Assembly (NCBI RefSeq): GCF_040110915.1
Contig: NZ_CP157793.1
Coordinates: 1,624,939-1,688,938, forward strand
DNA: 64,000 nt
Direction of reading: 5' to 3'
Source: Stappia sp.
GTDB taxonomy: Bacteria; Pseudomonadota; Alphaproteobacteria; Rhizobiales; Stappiaceae
Shown here: piece by piece, positions 9,343 through 17,603 of the stretch
How positions within the stretch are numbered: position 1 is the stretch's first letter
How the letters are laid out: each line of letters starts with the position of its first letter
The notes under the pieces: model-generated
What the model was told of the DNA's origin: nothing
Database searches by the model: none
What the model saw: only the letters and a program-made list of their open reading frames with translations
Translations under genes and position numbers: made by a program

Positions 9343-10941
9343 ATGCATTTTGCGGCCAAAGACCTGCTGTCCGCCCTACTCGAAGCAGTGCCACGTCCGA
9401 CGATACAGGCCCCGCGTGACGCACGCGGGCTTTACGGCCTCGTCGATCACCTTGGCGATCTCCGGTACATCGGCTCGACCAGTTCGACTGATCAAACGTT
9501 TTTCCAGCGTATCCACCAGCGCCACCGAACCGGTTCGGAGGGCATGAGCCATTACTTCTCCCAGATGTATAACACCGGCCGAATGTGGCGAGATCGCAAG
9601 GATGAGCTAACCAAGGCCGATGGCGGTATCGCAAAGGCGCTACGCAATGAATTCGTCGTCGATCACTGTCGCGCTGTCTGGCTCCCTCTACCTGACACTG
9701 CAGATATCGGGCGCCTGGAGGCAGAGGTGCTTGCTCTCGCGCCGGACCACGCGATTTCTTGGAATCGGCGCCGGATGCAGCCCTACGAAGAACCCGCCGA
9801 TCTGGTCGAGGCCACGCTGCACCGCCTAGGGTGGGGCGCCAATGAACTGGCCGCTATCGAACGGCAACGCCTTCGCTACCTTGCATCGAAGGTTGGCCCC
9901 GCAGTGGCACCGGCACCGAAAGCCGCACTCATCCGGCAAAGCCGTGTCAAACCCTTTCCCGTGGGCCCGTTCCGTTTCTTTGCACTGGACGTCGAGACGG
10001 CGAACAATGATCGCGGTAGCATCTGCCAGATCGGCGTTGCCTGTGTGCGCCCCGACAACTCCGTCGAGACTTGGGTGACCTATGTCGATCCGCTGGTGGA
10101 TCGATGGGTTTTCACTTACCTGCATGGGATCAACGCCCAAACCGTTCTGGGCGCTCCGACCTTTGCCGAGGTGCTGAACGTCCTTCGCGATGCGCTGTCA
10201 GGCGCAATCGTCTACCAACACTCGGGTTTTGATCGCAGTGCGATTGCTGCGGCTTGTGGAAACAACGGGCTCCCGATCCCGCGATGGAACTGGCGCGACA
10301 GCGTTCACGTCGCACGCACCGCTTGGCCTGAGTTGCGGGGAAACGGCGGCCACGGCCTGGCAAGTCTAAAGCAGCATCTTGGCCTCGTGTTCGAACATCA
10401 CGATGCTGGAGAAGATGCTCGGGCAGCCGCTGAAGTTGTCCTTCGCGCCGAGGGCGTTCAACCGGTTCGTGTACCGGCTCCACCCAGGCAGGCCCCGGTG
10501 GCAAACGCAGGCCATGCGCCTCATGATCTTATCGACACCACCGGTCGTTTGGAAGCTATGTCTCAGCCTACGACGGCGGTGACGCCATCAGATTCAATAG
10601 TGCGCGCGCGAACATATCGCCACATTGGAACGACAAAAATCACGCAAGGCAGTATCGACAACAACTACATCAATCTTCGGGAATTCTTCGAGAAGTTCCC
10701 GGTCGACGCAATCGGTGGATCGAACCACGCCTCGGCAGCATCGCGCGAGATTACCGTGGACTGGGGAGGAAAAACGGTTGCGATGACCGATCTTGATTGC
10801 ACCAAGCGTTTTTTCCGCAAGCGTGGCTGGATAGGCGAATTTTTCAAACTGCATGACATTCGCGCAGGGGACATGGTGACGATTGAGGAGATAGCTCCCT
10901 ACAGCTATCGCATCACACGGCTGAGACGGATCAAGTCTTAA
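9343..10941 (+). CDS. GIY-YIG nuclease fused to DEDDh exonuclease and a probable DNA-binding barrel
   Basis: A 532-residue three-part protein. Residues 25-145 show a GIY-YIG nuclease: GLY at 29-31, exactly ten residues, then YIG at 42-44, an arginine in FQRIHQRH and a catalytic-type glutamate near 126-128. Residues 205-370 are a DnaQ-like 3'-5' exonuclease: Asp216 and Glu218 in DVETA, Asp297 in GFDRS, and His353 with Asp358 in HDAGEDA. Residues about 425-530 contain RGWIGEFFKLHDIRAGD, resembling the B3/EcoRII-N pseudobarrel that binds DNA; this last call is tentative. Codon use is AT-richer than in neighbours and the gene stands alone, suggesting acquisition. A role in defence or repair is inference. 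Confidence 0.8.
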   Translation: MHFAAKDLLSALLEAVPRPTIQAPRDARGLYGLVDHLGDLRYIGSTSSTDQTFFQRIHQRHRTGSEGMSHYFSQMYNTGRMWRDRKDELTKADGGIAKALRNEFVVDHCRAVWLPLPDTADIGRLEAEVLALAPDHAISWNRRRMQPYEEPADLVEATLHRLGWGANELAAIERQRLRYLASKVGPAVAPAPKAALIRQSRVKPFPVGPFRFFALDVETANNDRGSICQIGVACVRPDNSVETWVTYVDPLVDRWVFTYLHGINAQTVLGAPTFAEVLNVLRDALSGAIVYQHSGFDRSAIAAACGNNGLPIPRWNWRDSVHVARTAWPELRGNGGHGLASLKQHLGLVFEHHDAGEDARAAAEVVLRAEGVQPVRVPAPPRQAPVANAGHAPHDLIDTTGRLEAMSQPTTAVTPSDSIVRARTYRHIGTTKITQGSIDNNYINLREFFEKFPVDAIGGSNHASAASREITVDWGGKTVAMTDLDCTKRFFRKRGWIGEFFKLHDIRAGDMVTIEEIAPYSYRITRLRRIKS

Positions 10942-11013
10942 GCTGGCAAAAACCGGCTTGGCTGCCCGTTCCACCTGCTCGGCGACAAGGCGACCAAAAC
11001 GCGGATTGCGTTG

Positions 11014-11460
11014 TCACCTCGGGTCATTTGGCGGCCTCCGTGCCGCGCGATGCAATCCGCCGAGGGGCGCTCGCCGCTCCCTCAGGCTCGATGTCGGGCG
11101 ACGTCCCGCCTCTCCCGCCGAGAGGATCAGGCAGCCGCCGGCGATCGCCCAGTTCTTGACCAGGATGGACATCTGCCACGGGTCGGAGGGGATGAAATGG
11201 AGATAGCTGGTCGCGAGGCAGTATAGCGCCAGCGCGCGGGCGAGCGGGCGGAGGCGGATGTTCGCCACCAGCATCACCGCCGCCCCGGCATTGAACGCCA
11301 TGGCGGGCCAGACCAGCCAGGCGGCCAGCGCCGCCGGCAGGCCGGCGTCGATCAGCAGGTCCTGCGCCGGGGCCGGGTCCAGCGCCTTCTGGAGGGCGCC
11401 GGCGGCGAAAAGTATCGCCAGAAGGCAGCGGCCGGCGAGGTGTTCGGCGCGGGCGATCAT
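11014..11460 (-). CDS. DoxX-family membrane protein
   Basis: A 148-residue protein with four predicted membrane helices, starting MIARAEHLAGR, matching the DoxX/DoxD group. Its ATG (11460-11458) overlaps the msrB stop as ATGA, so the two are coupled and probably work together; a DoxX protein next to an exported methionine sulfoxide reductase suggests a membrane electron-supply or redox-stress role (inference). The last 30 residues are Arg/Pro-rich and unlike the rest of the family, possibly a recent read-through extension. Confidence 0.8.
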   Translation of the reverse strand: MIARAEHLAGRCLLAILFAAGALQKALDPAPAQDLLIDAGLPAALAAWLVWPAMAFNAGAAVMLVANIRLRPLARALALYCLATSYLHFIPSDPWQMSILVKNWAIAGGCLILSAGEAGRRPTSSLRERRAPLGGLHRAARRPPNDPR

Positions 11461-11924
11461 GCCGCCGGCTTGAAGAGGAGGCTCACCCCGTTCAGGCAAT
11501 GCCGCTTGCCGGTCGGCGGCGGCCCGTCGTCGAATATATGGCCCAGATGACCGCCGCAGCGCCGGCAATGCACCTCGGTGCGCACCTGGAAGAGCAGCGT
11601 GCGATCCTCCTTGGTGCCGACCGCCCCGGGCAGGCTCTTGGTGAAACTCGGCCAGCCCGTGCCACTGTCGTATTTCGCTGCCGCGTCATAGACGGGAAGC
11701 TCGCAGCCGCGGCAATGATAGACGCCGGGCCGCGTCTCCTCGTTCAGGGGGCTTGTGTAGGGGCGCTCGGTCTCTTCCTCGCGCAGCACCCGAAAGGCCG
11801 CGTCGCTCAGGCGCGCGCGCCACTCGGCCTCGCTGCGGCAGATCTCGAAGCCGCATTCGGCGGCCCGGACCGGGCGGGCGATCATCGCCGCGCTGACGCT
11901 CAAGAGGAATGTTCTCCGGTTCAT
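11457..11924 (-). CDS. msrB: Exported peptide-methionine (R)-S-oxide reductase MsrB
   Basis: A 155-residue protein. An N-terminal signal segment (MNRRTFLLSVSAAMIARPVRA) with a twin-arginine-like start indicates export to the periplasm. The MsrB domain carries zinc ligands Cys71, Cys74, Cys120 and Cys123 and catalytic Cys143 in RHCLNGVSL. It repairs R-methionine sulfoxide in proteins. The ATG at 11924 is chosen because it begins the signal peptide; the longer frame to 12047 would precede it with unrelated sequence. It is coupled to the DoxX gene and sits beside an ECF sigma locus, consistent with oxidative-stress control. Confidence 0.92.
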   Translation of the reverse strand: MNRRTFLLSVSAAMIARPVRAAECGFEICRSEAEWRARLSDAAFRVLREEETERPYTSPLNEETRPGVYHCRGCELPVYDAAAKYDSGTGWPSFTKSLPGAVGTKEDRTLLFQVRTEVHCRRCGGHLGHIFDDGPPPTGKRHCLNGVSLLFKPAA

Positions 11925-11961
11925 GACGACACTCCTGCACTCGGCACTTGGAAGAAAGAGC

Positions 11962-12001
11962 CCCGGGCAGCCTCGCGCGTGTGCGCGGGAGGCCGCCCGG
12001 G
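11962..12001 (-). terminator. Rho-independent terminator after the fasciclin gene
   Basis: A long GC-rich hairpin pairs CCCGGGC with GCCCGGG and GCCTC with GAGGC around a GTGT loop, 14 bases past the fasciclin stop. On the minus strand it is followed by CTCTTTCTTC. It separates the fasciclin gene from msrB. Confidence 0.7.
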
Positions 12002-12015
12002 AGATCGGGTGCGGC

Positions 12016-12567
12016 TTACTTGGGCACCAGAACGCTGTCGACGACATGGATCACGCCGTTCGACTGATCGACATCCGCGATGGTCACGCGACCGGCATTG
12101 CCGCTCTCGTCGTAGATATAGACGTTGCCGCCCTTGACCTGGGCCGACAGGGCATCGCCCGACACGGCCTTGAAGTGATAGAAACCGTCGGACGAATTGC
12201 GCGCCCGCCGGGCGATCTCGGCGGCGGACCAGTCGCCCGCGACCACATGGGCGGTCAGCACCTTGACCAGCATCTCCTTGTTCTCGGGCTTCAGCAGCGT
12301 GTCGACCGTGCCGTCGGGCAGAGCGGCGAAGGCCTCGTTCACCGGCGCGAAGACGGTGAAGGGACCGGGGCTTTGCAGCGTGTCCACCAATCCGGCCGCC
12401 TTGACGGCGGCAACGAGGGTCGTGTGGTCGGCCGAATTCACGGCATTCTCGACGATGTTCTTGCTCTCGAACATCGCGGCGCCGCCGACCATCGGGTTGT
12501 CCGCCTGCGCGGCGGTGGCGAGCGTCAGGGCCACGGCGGCGGTGGCGAGCTTGGAAAGGGTTTTCAT
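12016..12567 (-). CDS. Secreted fasciclin (FAS1) domain protein
   Basis: A 183-residue protein with a clear signal peptide (MKTLSKLATAAVALTLATAAQA) and one FAS1 domain, with GPFTVFAPVNEAFAALP near residues 85-100 and the closing GVIHVVDSVLVPK. FAS1 proteins are extracytoplasmic and mediate adhesion or surface interactions; they often occur in ECF-sigma regulons. A TGAAACTTTC-N13-CGT promoter lies 53 bases upstream of the ATG and is repeated upstream of the DUF4394 gene, so the neighbouring ECF sigma factor is the likely regulator. Confidence 0.92.
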   Translation of the reverse strand: MKTLSKLATAAVALTLATAAQADNPMVGGAAMFESKNIVENAVNSADHTTLVAAVKAAGLVDTLQSPGPFTVFAPVNEAFAALPDGTVDTLLKPENKEMLVKVLTAHVVAGDWSAAEIARRARNSSDGFYHFKAVSGDALSAQVKGGNVYIYDESGNAGRVTIADVDQSNGVIHVVDSVLVPK

Positions 12568-12619
12568 GTGTCCTCCGTCAGGGTTTTCGGCCGCAGCCAT
12601 GTGCGGCAACACCGGAGAC

Positions 12620-12645
12620 ACGGGGACGCGCGGGAGAAAGTTTCA
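12620..12645 (-). promoter_or_regulatory. Predicted ECF-sigma promoter of the fasciclin gene
   Basis: On the minus strand TGAAACTTTC (12645-12636) is followed after 13 bases by CGT (12622-12620). The same ten bases, same spacing and same CGT occur at 15005-14980 before the DUF4394 gene. The form, a GAAACTT-like -35 and a CGT -10, is typical of ECF sigma factors. Confidence 0.7.
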
Positions 12646-12701
12646 GATCGGCGGCAAAAAAGTTCCTGGCCCTCCGGAGATCGCGTCAGGCGTCGACGCG
12701 A

Positions 12702-13400
12702 TCAGACATCGAAGAAGGCGTCGGTCGCCAGGATCTCCCCCGTCGGCGCGCCGGTCGGCGATCCGCCTTCCGGCTCGTCCGACACGGCAAGGGTTCCGCC
12801 CTCGATCAGGGCGGCGATCTCCGGACTGATCTCGAACAGGCTTTCCCTATCGACCGGGATCACGCCGAGCGAGACCGGTGCGTCGGCGCCCTCGCCGATC
12901 ACCCAGAGCTCGAAATCGCGGCCCGGCCGCGGCGCGCCCTGTTCCGGGATCACCTTGAAGAGGCTCCCGTCCGGCGCGTAGCCGGCCTCGATGCGCACCG
13001 CCCCGTCGGCGGAGATCAGCGTGGCATGGAACGCCGGGTCGAAGGCGGGCCCGCGCAGCATCGGCGCGAAAACGAGGAACGCGGCCACGGCGACCGCGAC
13101 CAGCGAGGGCAGCGCGACCCAGCGCCATGACCACCACGCGCGTCGCGCGACGGGTGCCTGCTGCGTCTCGCCCGCGAGCCTTGCCATGAGCCCGGCCTTG
13201 ACCGCCGGCGGCGGGGCGACCTCCGGAAGATCGTCGGCGAGACCGGCGGCTTCCGCCTCCCAGAAGTGGACGAGCGCGCGCAACCGAGGCTCGGCCGCAA
13301 GCCGTGCCTCGAAGGCGCGGCTTGCCTCCGCGTCCAGCAGGCGAAAGACGTATTCGGCGGCCAGCGCCTCGTCCTCCGGCATGTCCTGATGGTCGCTCAT
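12702..13400 (-). CDS. Anti-sigma factor, RskA-like
   Basis: A 232-residue membrane protein with a cytoplasmic N-terminal helix region (about 1-90), one membrane segment near 98-117 (WVALPSLVAVAVAAFLVF), and a periplasmic RskA-type C-terminal domain containing FELWVIGEG and VSLGVIPVD. It should hold the adjacent ECF sigma factor inactive until a signal causes release. Its ATG overlaps the sigma stop as ATGA, the normal arrangement for a sigma/anti-sigma pair. Confidence 0.9.
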   Translation of the reverse strand: MSDHQDMPEDEALAAEYVFRLLDAEASRAFEARLAAEPRLRALVHFWEAEAAGLADDLPEVAPPPAVKAGLMARLAGETQQAPVARRAWWSWRWVALPSLVAVAVAAFLVFAPMLRGPAFDPAFHATLISADGAVRIEAGYAPDGSLFKVIPEQGAPRPGRDFELWVIGEGADAPVSLGVIPVDRESLFEISPEIAALIEGGTLAVSDEPEGGSPTGAPTGEILATDAFFDV

Positions 13401-13939
13401 CGCGAAAGGCACTCCTTCAGGGCGATCAGGCTGCGGCGCAGCCAGGTGCGCATGGTGTTCAGCGGCACGTCGAAGCGATCCGCGAGGGCCTGATAGGTGG
13501 CGCCGTCGAGATAGGCGGCGCGCACGGCGCCGGCCCGGTCGGCCGGCAATTCCTCGAAACAGGCGCTGAGCCGGCGCTGCTGGGAGGCGGCGATGCTCGC
13601 GGCCTCCGGACCGGGGCGATGCTCGACCAGCTCGCCGACGCTGTCGAGGTCGACCTGACCCGAGGCCCTGGCGCGCAGCCGGTCGATGGCCAGATTGCGC
13701 GCCACGGTGATCAGCCATGTCATGGGGCTGTGTCCGGTCACCGCGTAGCGGTCGGCCTTGTCCCAGATCCGCAGATAGATGTCCTGCAGCGCTTCCTCGG
13801 CTTCATGCCGGTTCTTCAGAACGCGCAGGCAGATCGCGAAGAGCTTGCCGCTGGTGGCATCGTAAAGCGAGGCAAAGGCCGTCCGGTCGCCGAGCGCGAC
13901 CTGCCCGATCAGAGTCTCGATGTCCTCCCGGCTCGTCAT
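13397..13939 (-). CDS. ECF RNA polymerase sigma factor, SigK-like
   Basis: A 180-residue sigma-70 family protein with region 2 (GKLFAICLRVLKNRHEAEEA, then LQDIYLRIWDKADRY) and region 4 (AVRAAYLDGATYQALADRF, then TMRTWLRRSLIALKECL). The pairing with an RskA-like anti-sigma factor places it in the SigK/SigL-like group. The ATG at 13939 (MTSREDIETLIGQ) gives the usual length; a longer frame to 14044 adds a non-conserved stretch. Its probable targets nearby are the fasciclin and DUF4394 genes, which share a promoter motif. No copy of that motif was found before the sigma gene itself. Confidence 0.92.
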   Translation of the reverse strand: MTSREDIETLIGQVALGDRTAFASLYDATSGKLFAICLRVLKNRHEAEEALQDIYLRIWDKADRYAVTGHSPMTWLITVARNLAIDRLRARASGQVDLDSVGELVEHRPGPEAASIAASQQRRLSACFEELPADRAGAVRAAYLDGATYQALADRFDVPLNTMRTWLRRSLIALKECLSR

Positions 13940-13992
13940 TCGCTCGCTTGACCGCTTGAGAAATGGGTGTCTCCCCGTTTCCTGACACAGCA

Positions 13993-14026
13993 CGGCCCGG
14001 ACGGCAATCTCTTGCCGCCCGGGCCG
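13993..14026 (-). terminator. Hairpin after the DUF4394 gene
   Basis: CGGCCCGG-A-CGGCAA pairs with TTGCCG-C-CCGGGCCG around a TCTC loop, giving a 14-pair stem with one mismatch. It lies between the DUF4394 stop and the sigma-factor start. No T-run follows, so it may be Rho-assisted. Confidence 0.55.
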
Positions 14027-14067
14027 CTGCGCATTCCGTGGCACCGCGCTTCGGTCGAACCGCCGCG

Positions 14068-14919
14068 TCAGCTGCCGAGCGAGGCGGCAAAGCCCGTGAT
14101 GCCGCCCATGCCGAGATCGGCCTTCATCGTCGCCGCGCCGGTGTCGAGGTCGATTTCATAGAGCCCGGCGGTCTGCGCGCCCTCAAGCTGGAGAATGGCG
14201 AACCCTGTGTTGTCGCCTTCCGAGCGCGAAACGATATCGAAGCCGCCCATCGGCGCGAGATCGACCTTTGCGCCGTCGACGGTGATCATGGCGACGGTTT
14301 GCAGGGTGCCGGCATTGTTGGCAAGGCTGACCAGCGCATCGGTTTCCGCGTCGAGCGCGTATTGGAAGGTCTCGCTCGCCGTCTTTCCGTTGATCGCATT
14401 GGTATAGGCGTTGGCGAAGACCATCGGCGTCGCGTCCGCCATCCGGTCGTCTTCCGCGTAGGCCAGGCTCGTGAAGCGGCGCACGGAGCCCGCGCGCTCG
14501 TCGTTGTCGCCGAAGCCTTCGGGGAAATAGACCAGATTGTCGCCGGTCGAGGTCACGGCGCGCACGGCGTCGATCTTGTTGTTGAAGTCGAAGGCCACGG
14601 TCTTGCCGCCGCCGATCATCGTGTCGTCGGCGAAGCTTGCCTTCAGATCGGTCATCTCGCCCGTCATCGGATCGATCCGCGCGATCATCCCGTCGGCGAA
14701 ACCGAGCAGTTCGCCGGTCACGGGGCGCCAGGCGATCGCCTTCAGCGGCGCGCCGAGAGCATGGGTCTTGACGTCGCCGGGGCTGTCGAGGTCGCTCATG
14801 ACGACCAGCGTCGCGCCGTCATTCGCAAGGGCATAGCCGGAGACGGTCGCGGAAGTGTCGGCGAAGGCCGGGGTGCATGCCAGGGCGATCAGCGATGTCA
14901 TAAGAGCCTGAACTTTCAT
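14068..14919 (-). CDS. Secreted DUF4394 (beta-propeller-like) protein
   Basis: A 283-residue protein with a signal peptide ending near FADTS and repeats of the DUF4394 type, for example ALANDGATLVVMSDLDSPGD, IAWRPVTGELLGFADG and RIDPMTGEMTDL. Function is unknown; the fold is probably a beta-propeller outside the cytoplasm. It has the same ECF-type promoter as the fasciclin gene, 61 bases upstream of its ATG, so the two secreted proteins are likely co-regulated by the adjacent sigma factor. Confidence 0.85.
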   Translation of the reverse strand: MKVQALMTSLIALACTPAFADTSATVSGYALANDGATLVVMSDLDSPGDVKTHALGAPLKAIAWRPVTGELLGFADGMIARIDPMTGEMTDLKASFADDTMIGGGKTVAFDFNNKIDAVRAVTSTGDNLVYFPEGFGDNDERAGSVRRFTSLAYAEDDRMADATPMVFANAYTNAINGKTASETFQYALDAETDALVSLANNAGTLQTVAMITVDGAKVDLAPMGGFDIVSRSEGDNTGFAILQLEGAQTAGLYEIDLDTGAATMKADLGMGGITGFAASLGS

Positions 14920-14979
14920 AAACCTGCCTTTCCAAAACGGGTCGGCGCACAGCGGTGTGCGTGCGCTTCGACCACAGCC

Positions 14980-15005
14980 ACGAAAGGCGGGCCGCGAAAG
15001 TTTCA
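14980..15005 (-). promoter_or_regulatory. Predicted ECF-sigma promoter of the DUF4394 gene
   Basis: TGAAACTTTC (15005-14996, minus strand), a 13-base spacer and CGT (14982-14980) match the fasciclin promoter exactly in motif and spacing. Confidence 0.7.
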
Positions 15006-15069
15006 GCGTGCCCGGACTTTTTTTTCTGAGGAGCGTCCTGACAACCGTTGATACGCCACGATCTTTCGC

Positions 15070-15993
15070 TCAGGACGAGCCCGACGCCTCGAGCGCGGAA
15101 ACCGCCCGGCGCAGGTCTCCGGAACTTTTCTCCAGCAGCGCGGCGGCCGCGTCCGGTGTCGCGCCCTTGAGCACCAGGATCGCCTGCTTGACGTCCTCGT
15201 TGCAGGTCTCCAGCGCGCGATGCGCCGTGTCCTCGTCGCAGCCCGCGATGTCCGCGACGATGGCGCGGGCACGCTTGCGCAGCTTGGCGTTCGTCGCGCG
15301 CATGTCGACCATATGCCCGCGATAGACCCGGCCGAGCCGCATCATCACCGCCGTGGAGAAGGTGTTGAGGCAGATCTTCTGGCTCGTGCCCGCCGTGAGT
15401 CGGGTCGAGCCGGCCAGAACCTCCGGCCCGGTCTCCAGCAGGATCGGACAATCGACGGCGCCGAGCAGCGGCGCGCCGGGATTGTTGGCGATGCCGATGG
15501 TGGTCGCGCCGGCCGCGCGCGCGCTCGCCATGGCCTGCAGCACGAAGGGCGTCGTGCCGCTCGCCGCCAGACCGATGACGACGTCATCGCGGCCGACCTT
15601 GAGGGCGGCGAGATCGCGCGCCGCCGCCTCGGCATCGTCCTCCGCCCCCTCCTGCGCCTCGCCGAGGCTTTGCACGCCGCCGGCGAGCAGCACATGCATC
15701 CGGTCCTTCGGCCAGTTGAAGGTGGGGTGAAGCTCGACCGCGTCCAGCAGGGCGACCCGGCCGGAGGTCCCCGCCCCGCAATAGATCAGCCGGCCCCCCG
15801 GCGCGCGCAGTACCGCGAGCGCGGTCGAAATGGCGCGCTCCACATCCGGCAGCGCGTGGCGCATCGCGGTCAGGGCCGCCGCCTGACTGTCGACCAGCGT
15901 CGCGGCGAGATCGCCCAGCGGCAGGTCGTCCAGATCGCGGTGGTCGGCGCCAAGCGATTCCGTTTGCGGGCGCGGCGCCCCTGAGCCTTGCAT
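15070..15993 (-). CDS. murQ: N-acetylmuramic acid 6-phosphate etherase
   Basis: A 307-residue SIS-domain enzyme that removes D-lactate from MurNAc-6-phosphate to give GlcNAc-6-phosphate. Family signatures are the phosphate-binding LIYCGAGTSGRVALLDAVEL, VIGLAASGTTPFV, and the long SGRVAL/GTSQKICLNT segments, with a C-terminal helical UBA-like tail. It faces away from the murA-kinase-GntR-SIS-nagA operon across a 350-base gap containing paired TGG half-sites, so both units are probably controlled by the GntR protein at 18546. AnmK at 32769 would supply its substrate from anhydro-MurNAc. Confidence 0.95.
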   Translation of the reverse strand: MQGSGAPRPQTESLGADHRDLDDLPLGDLAATLVDSQAAALTAMRHALPDVERAISTALAVLRAPGGRLIYCGAGTSGRVALLDAVELHPTFNWPKDRMHVLLAGGVQSLGEAQEGAEDDAEAAARDLAALKVGRDDVVIGLAASGTTPFVLQAMASARAAGATTIGIANNPGAPLLGAVDCPILLETGPEVLAGSTRLTAGTSQKICLNTFSTAVMMRLGRVYRGHMVDMRATNAKLRKRARAIVADIAGCDEDTAHRALETCNEDVKQAILVLKGATPDAAAALLEKSSGDLRRAVSALEASGSS

Positions 15994-16026
15994 CGATCCG
16001 GACTCCCGAGTCTGCAGGTTGCAATT

Positions 16027-16044
16027 AAGACCAGAATATTACCA
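16027..16044 (-). promoter_or_regulatory. Putative GntR/NagQ-type operator on the murQ side
   Basis: On the minus strand TGGTAAT and TGGTCTT start at 16044 and 16033, exactly 11 bases apart, in the murQ leader. Direct TGGTATT-like repeats are the described site type of alphaproteobacterial NagQ regulators (established knowledge, recalled). The rest of the gap from 15994 to 16343 also holds a GCCTC-AA-GAGGC palindrome at 16184-16195. Confidence 0.45.
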
Positions 16045-16200
16045 ATCTCACGACGACAGTTTCAAGAACCTCCGCGTGCAATCCCGCACATTCGGCGCTT
16101 CTTGGTGTTGTACGCGTGTCATGTCATCCGGATTGGATCACGATGGGCCGGCAGCGTCGATGGCCAATTACCCGGACCGCCTTGCCTCAAGAGGCCAAAG

Positions 16201-16218
16201 TGGACGATAATTGGAATT
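16201..16218 (+). promoter_or_regulatory. Putative GntR/NagQ-type operator on the murA side
   Basis: TGGACGA and TGGAATT start at 16201 and 16212, again 11 bases apart, about 125 bases before the murA start. The spacing equals that of the pair at 16027-16044 and of the pair before the transporter operon at 23764-23781. Confidence 0.4.
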
Positions 16219-16343
16219 ACAAAGGCTGACGCGGACTCCCGGACTTCCTGCCGGATTGCCCGCCGGACCGCGCGAGCGCATCGCGCCACCGAACCGCACT
16301 TGCACCGCACGTGCACCGCATCAGGGGGTCAACGGACGCATCG

Positions 16344-17603
16344 ATGGACACATTCGTCATCCACGGCGGCTCTCCCTTTTCCGGCTCGGTCCAGATCGCC
16401 GGAGCGAAGAACGCCGCGCTTCCGATCCTCGCCGCCTCGATCCTCGGCGGCGGGCCGGTGTCGCTCGCCAATGTGCCCGAGGTGTCGGACGTCCGCTCGA
16501 TGCTGGAATTGCTGTCCGGCCTCGGCGCCGAGGTCGGCGAATTGCGCAACGGCCGCCTCGCCCTCTCCACGCAAGGCGTGACACGGTCCGAAACCGCCTA
16601 TGACATCGTGCGGCGCATGCGCGCCTCCTTCCTCGTGCTCGCGCCGCTGGTCGCGCGTTTCGGACAGGCCCGCATCTCGCGCCCCGGAGGCTGCGCCATC
16701 GGCACCCGCCCGGTCGATCTGCATCTCGAGGCCCTGCGCAAGCTCGGGGCCGATGTCGCCTTCGAGGCCGGGGAGATCGACGTCACCGCGCCGCAGGGCC
16801 TGACCGGCGCGCGCATCGTGTTCCCCACGCCCTCCGTCGGCGCGACGCACACCGCGCTGATGGCGGCCGCCAGCGCGAAGGGCGAGAGCGAGATCGTCAA
16901 CTGCGCCCGCGAGCCGGAGATCGCCGATACGGCGGCCTTTCTTTCCGCCATGGGCGCCACCATCGAGGGCGCGGGCACACACAAGATCCTGGTGCAGGGC
17001 ACGAACGCCTGGCGCCCGGCCCGCCACACGATCCTGCCCGACCGGATCGAGGCGGCGAGCTACATGGTCGCCGCCGGCCTGACCGGGGGCCGCGTGGAGG
17101 TGATCGGCGGACGACTGGAGCACCTCGGCGCGGCCTGCCATCTGCTCGAGGCGGCGGGCCTGTCGATCTTCCCCTCCGACCGGGGTCTGATCGCCGAACG
17201 CACCGGCGCGCTGCACAGTGTCGACGTGACGACGGAGGCCTTCCCGGGCTTTCCCACCGATCTGCAGGCCCAGTTCATGACCCTGATGTGCCTCGCCGAC
17301 GGAGCCTCGGTGATCCGCGAGGGCATCTTCGAACAGCGCTTCATGCATGTGCCGGAACTGCAGCGCATGGGCGCGGACATCACGCTGTCGGGCTCCGCGG
17401 CCACCGTGCGCGGCGTGCCCCGCCTGCAGGGGACGCAGGTCATGGCGACCGACCTGCGGGCGTCCATGTCGCTCGTGCTCGCCGGTCTCGTCGCCGAGGG
17501 CGAGACGGTGGTGCATCGCGTCTATCACCTCGACCGGGGCTACGAGGACATTCAGGGCAAATTGACCCGCTGCGGCGCGCGGATCGAACGGGTGCGCCAA
17601 TGA
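16344..17603 (+). CDS. murA: UDP-N-acetylglucosamine 1-carboxyvinyltransferase (MurA paralogue)
   Basis: A 419-residue EPSP-synthase-fold enzyme that adds enolpyruvate to UDP-GlcNAc, the first step of peptidoglycan synthesis. Residues match functional MurA: Lys22 and Asn23 in AGAKNAALP, the fosfomycin-target Cys near 116 in RPGGCAIGTRPVDLH, FPTDLQAQ, and RGYEDIQGKL. The ATG at 16344 is chosen; a GTG 33 bases earlier is possible. It is the first gene of an amino-sugar recycling operon and overlaps the kinase gene as ATGA. A housekeeping murA would be expected elsewhere, so this copy is probably a regulated second one. Confidence 0.92.
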   Translation: MDTFVIHGGSPFSGSVQIAGAKNAALPILAASILGGGPVSLANVPEVSDVRSMLELLSGLGAEVGELRNGRLALSTQGVTRSETAYDIVRRMRASFLVLAPLVARFGQARISRPGGCAIGTRPVDLHLEALRKLGADVAFEAGEIDVTAPQGLTGARIVFPTPSVGATHTALMAAASAKGESEIVNCAREPEIADTAAFLSAMGATIEGAGTHKILVQGTNAWRPARHTILPDRIEAASYMVAAGLTGGRVEVIGGRLEHLGAACHLLEAAGLSIFPSDRGLIAERTGALHSVDVTTEAFPGFPTDLQAQFMTLMCLADGASVIREGIFEQRFMHVPELQRMGADITLSGSAATVRGVPRLQGTQVMATDLRASMSLVLAGLVAEGETVVHRVYHLDRGYEDIQGKLTRCGARIERVRQ

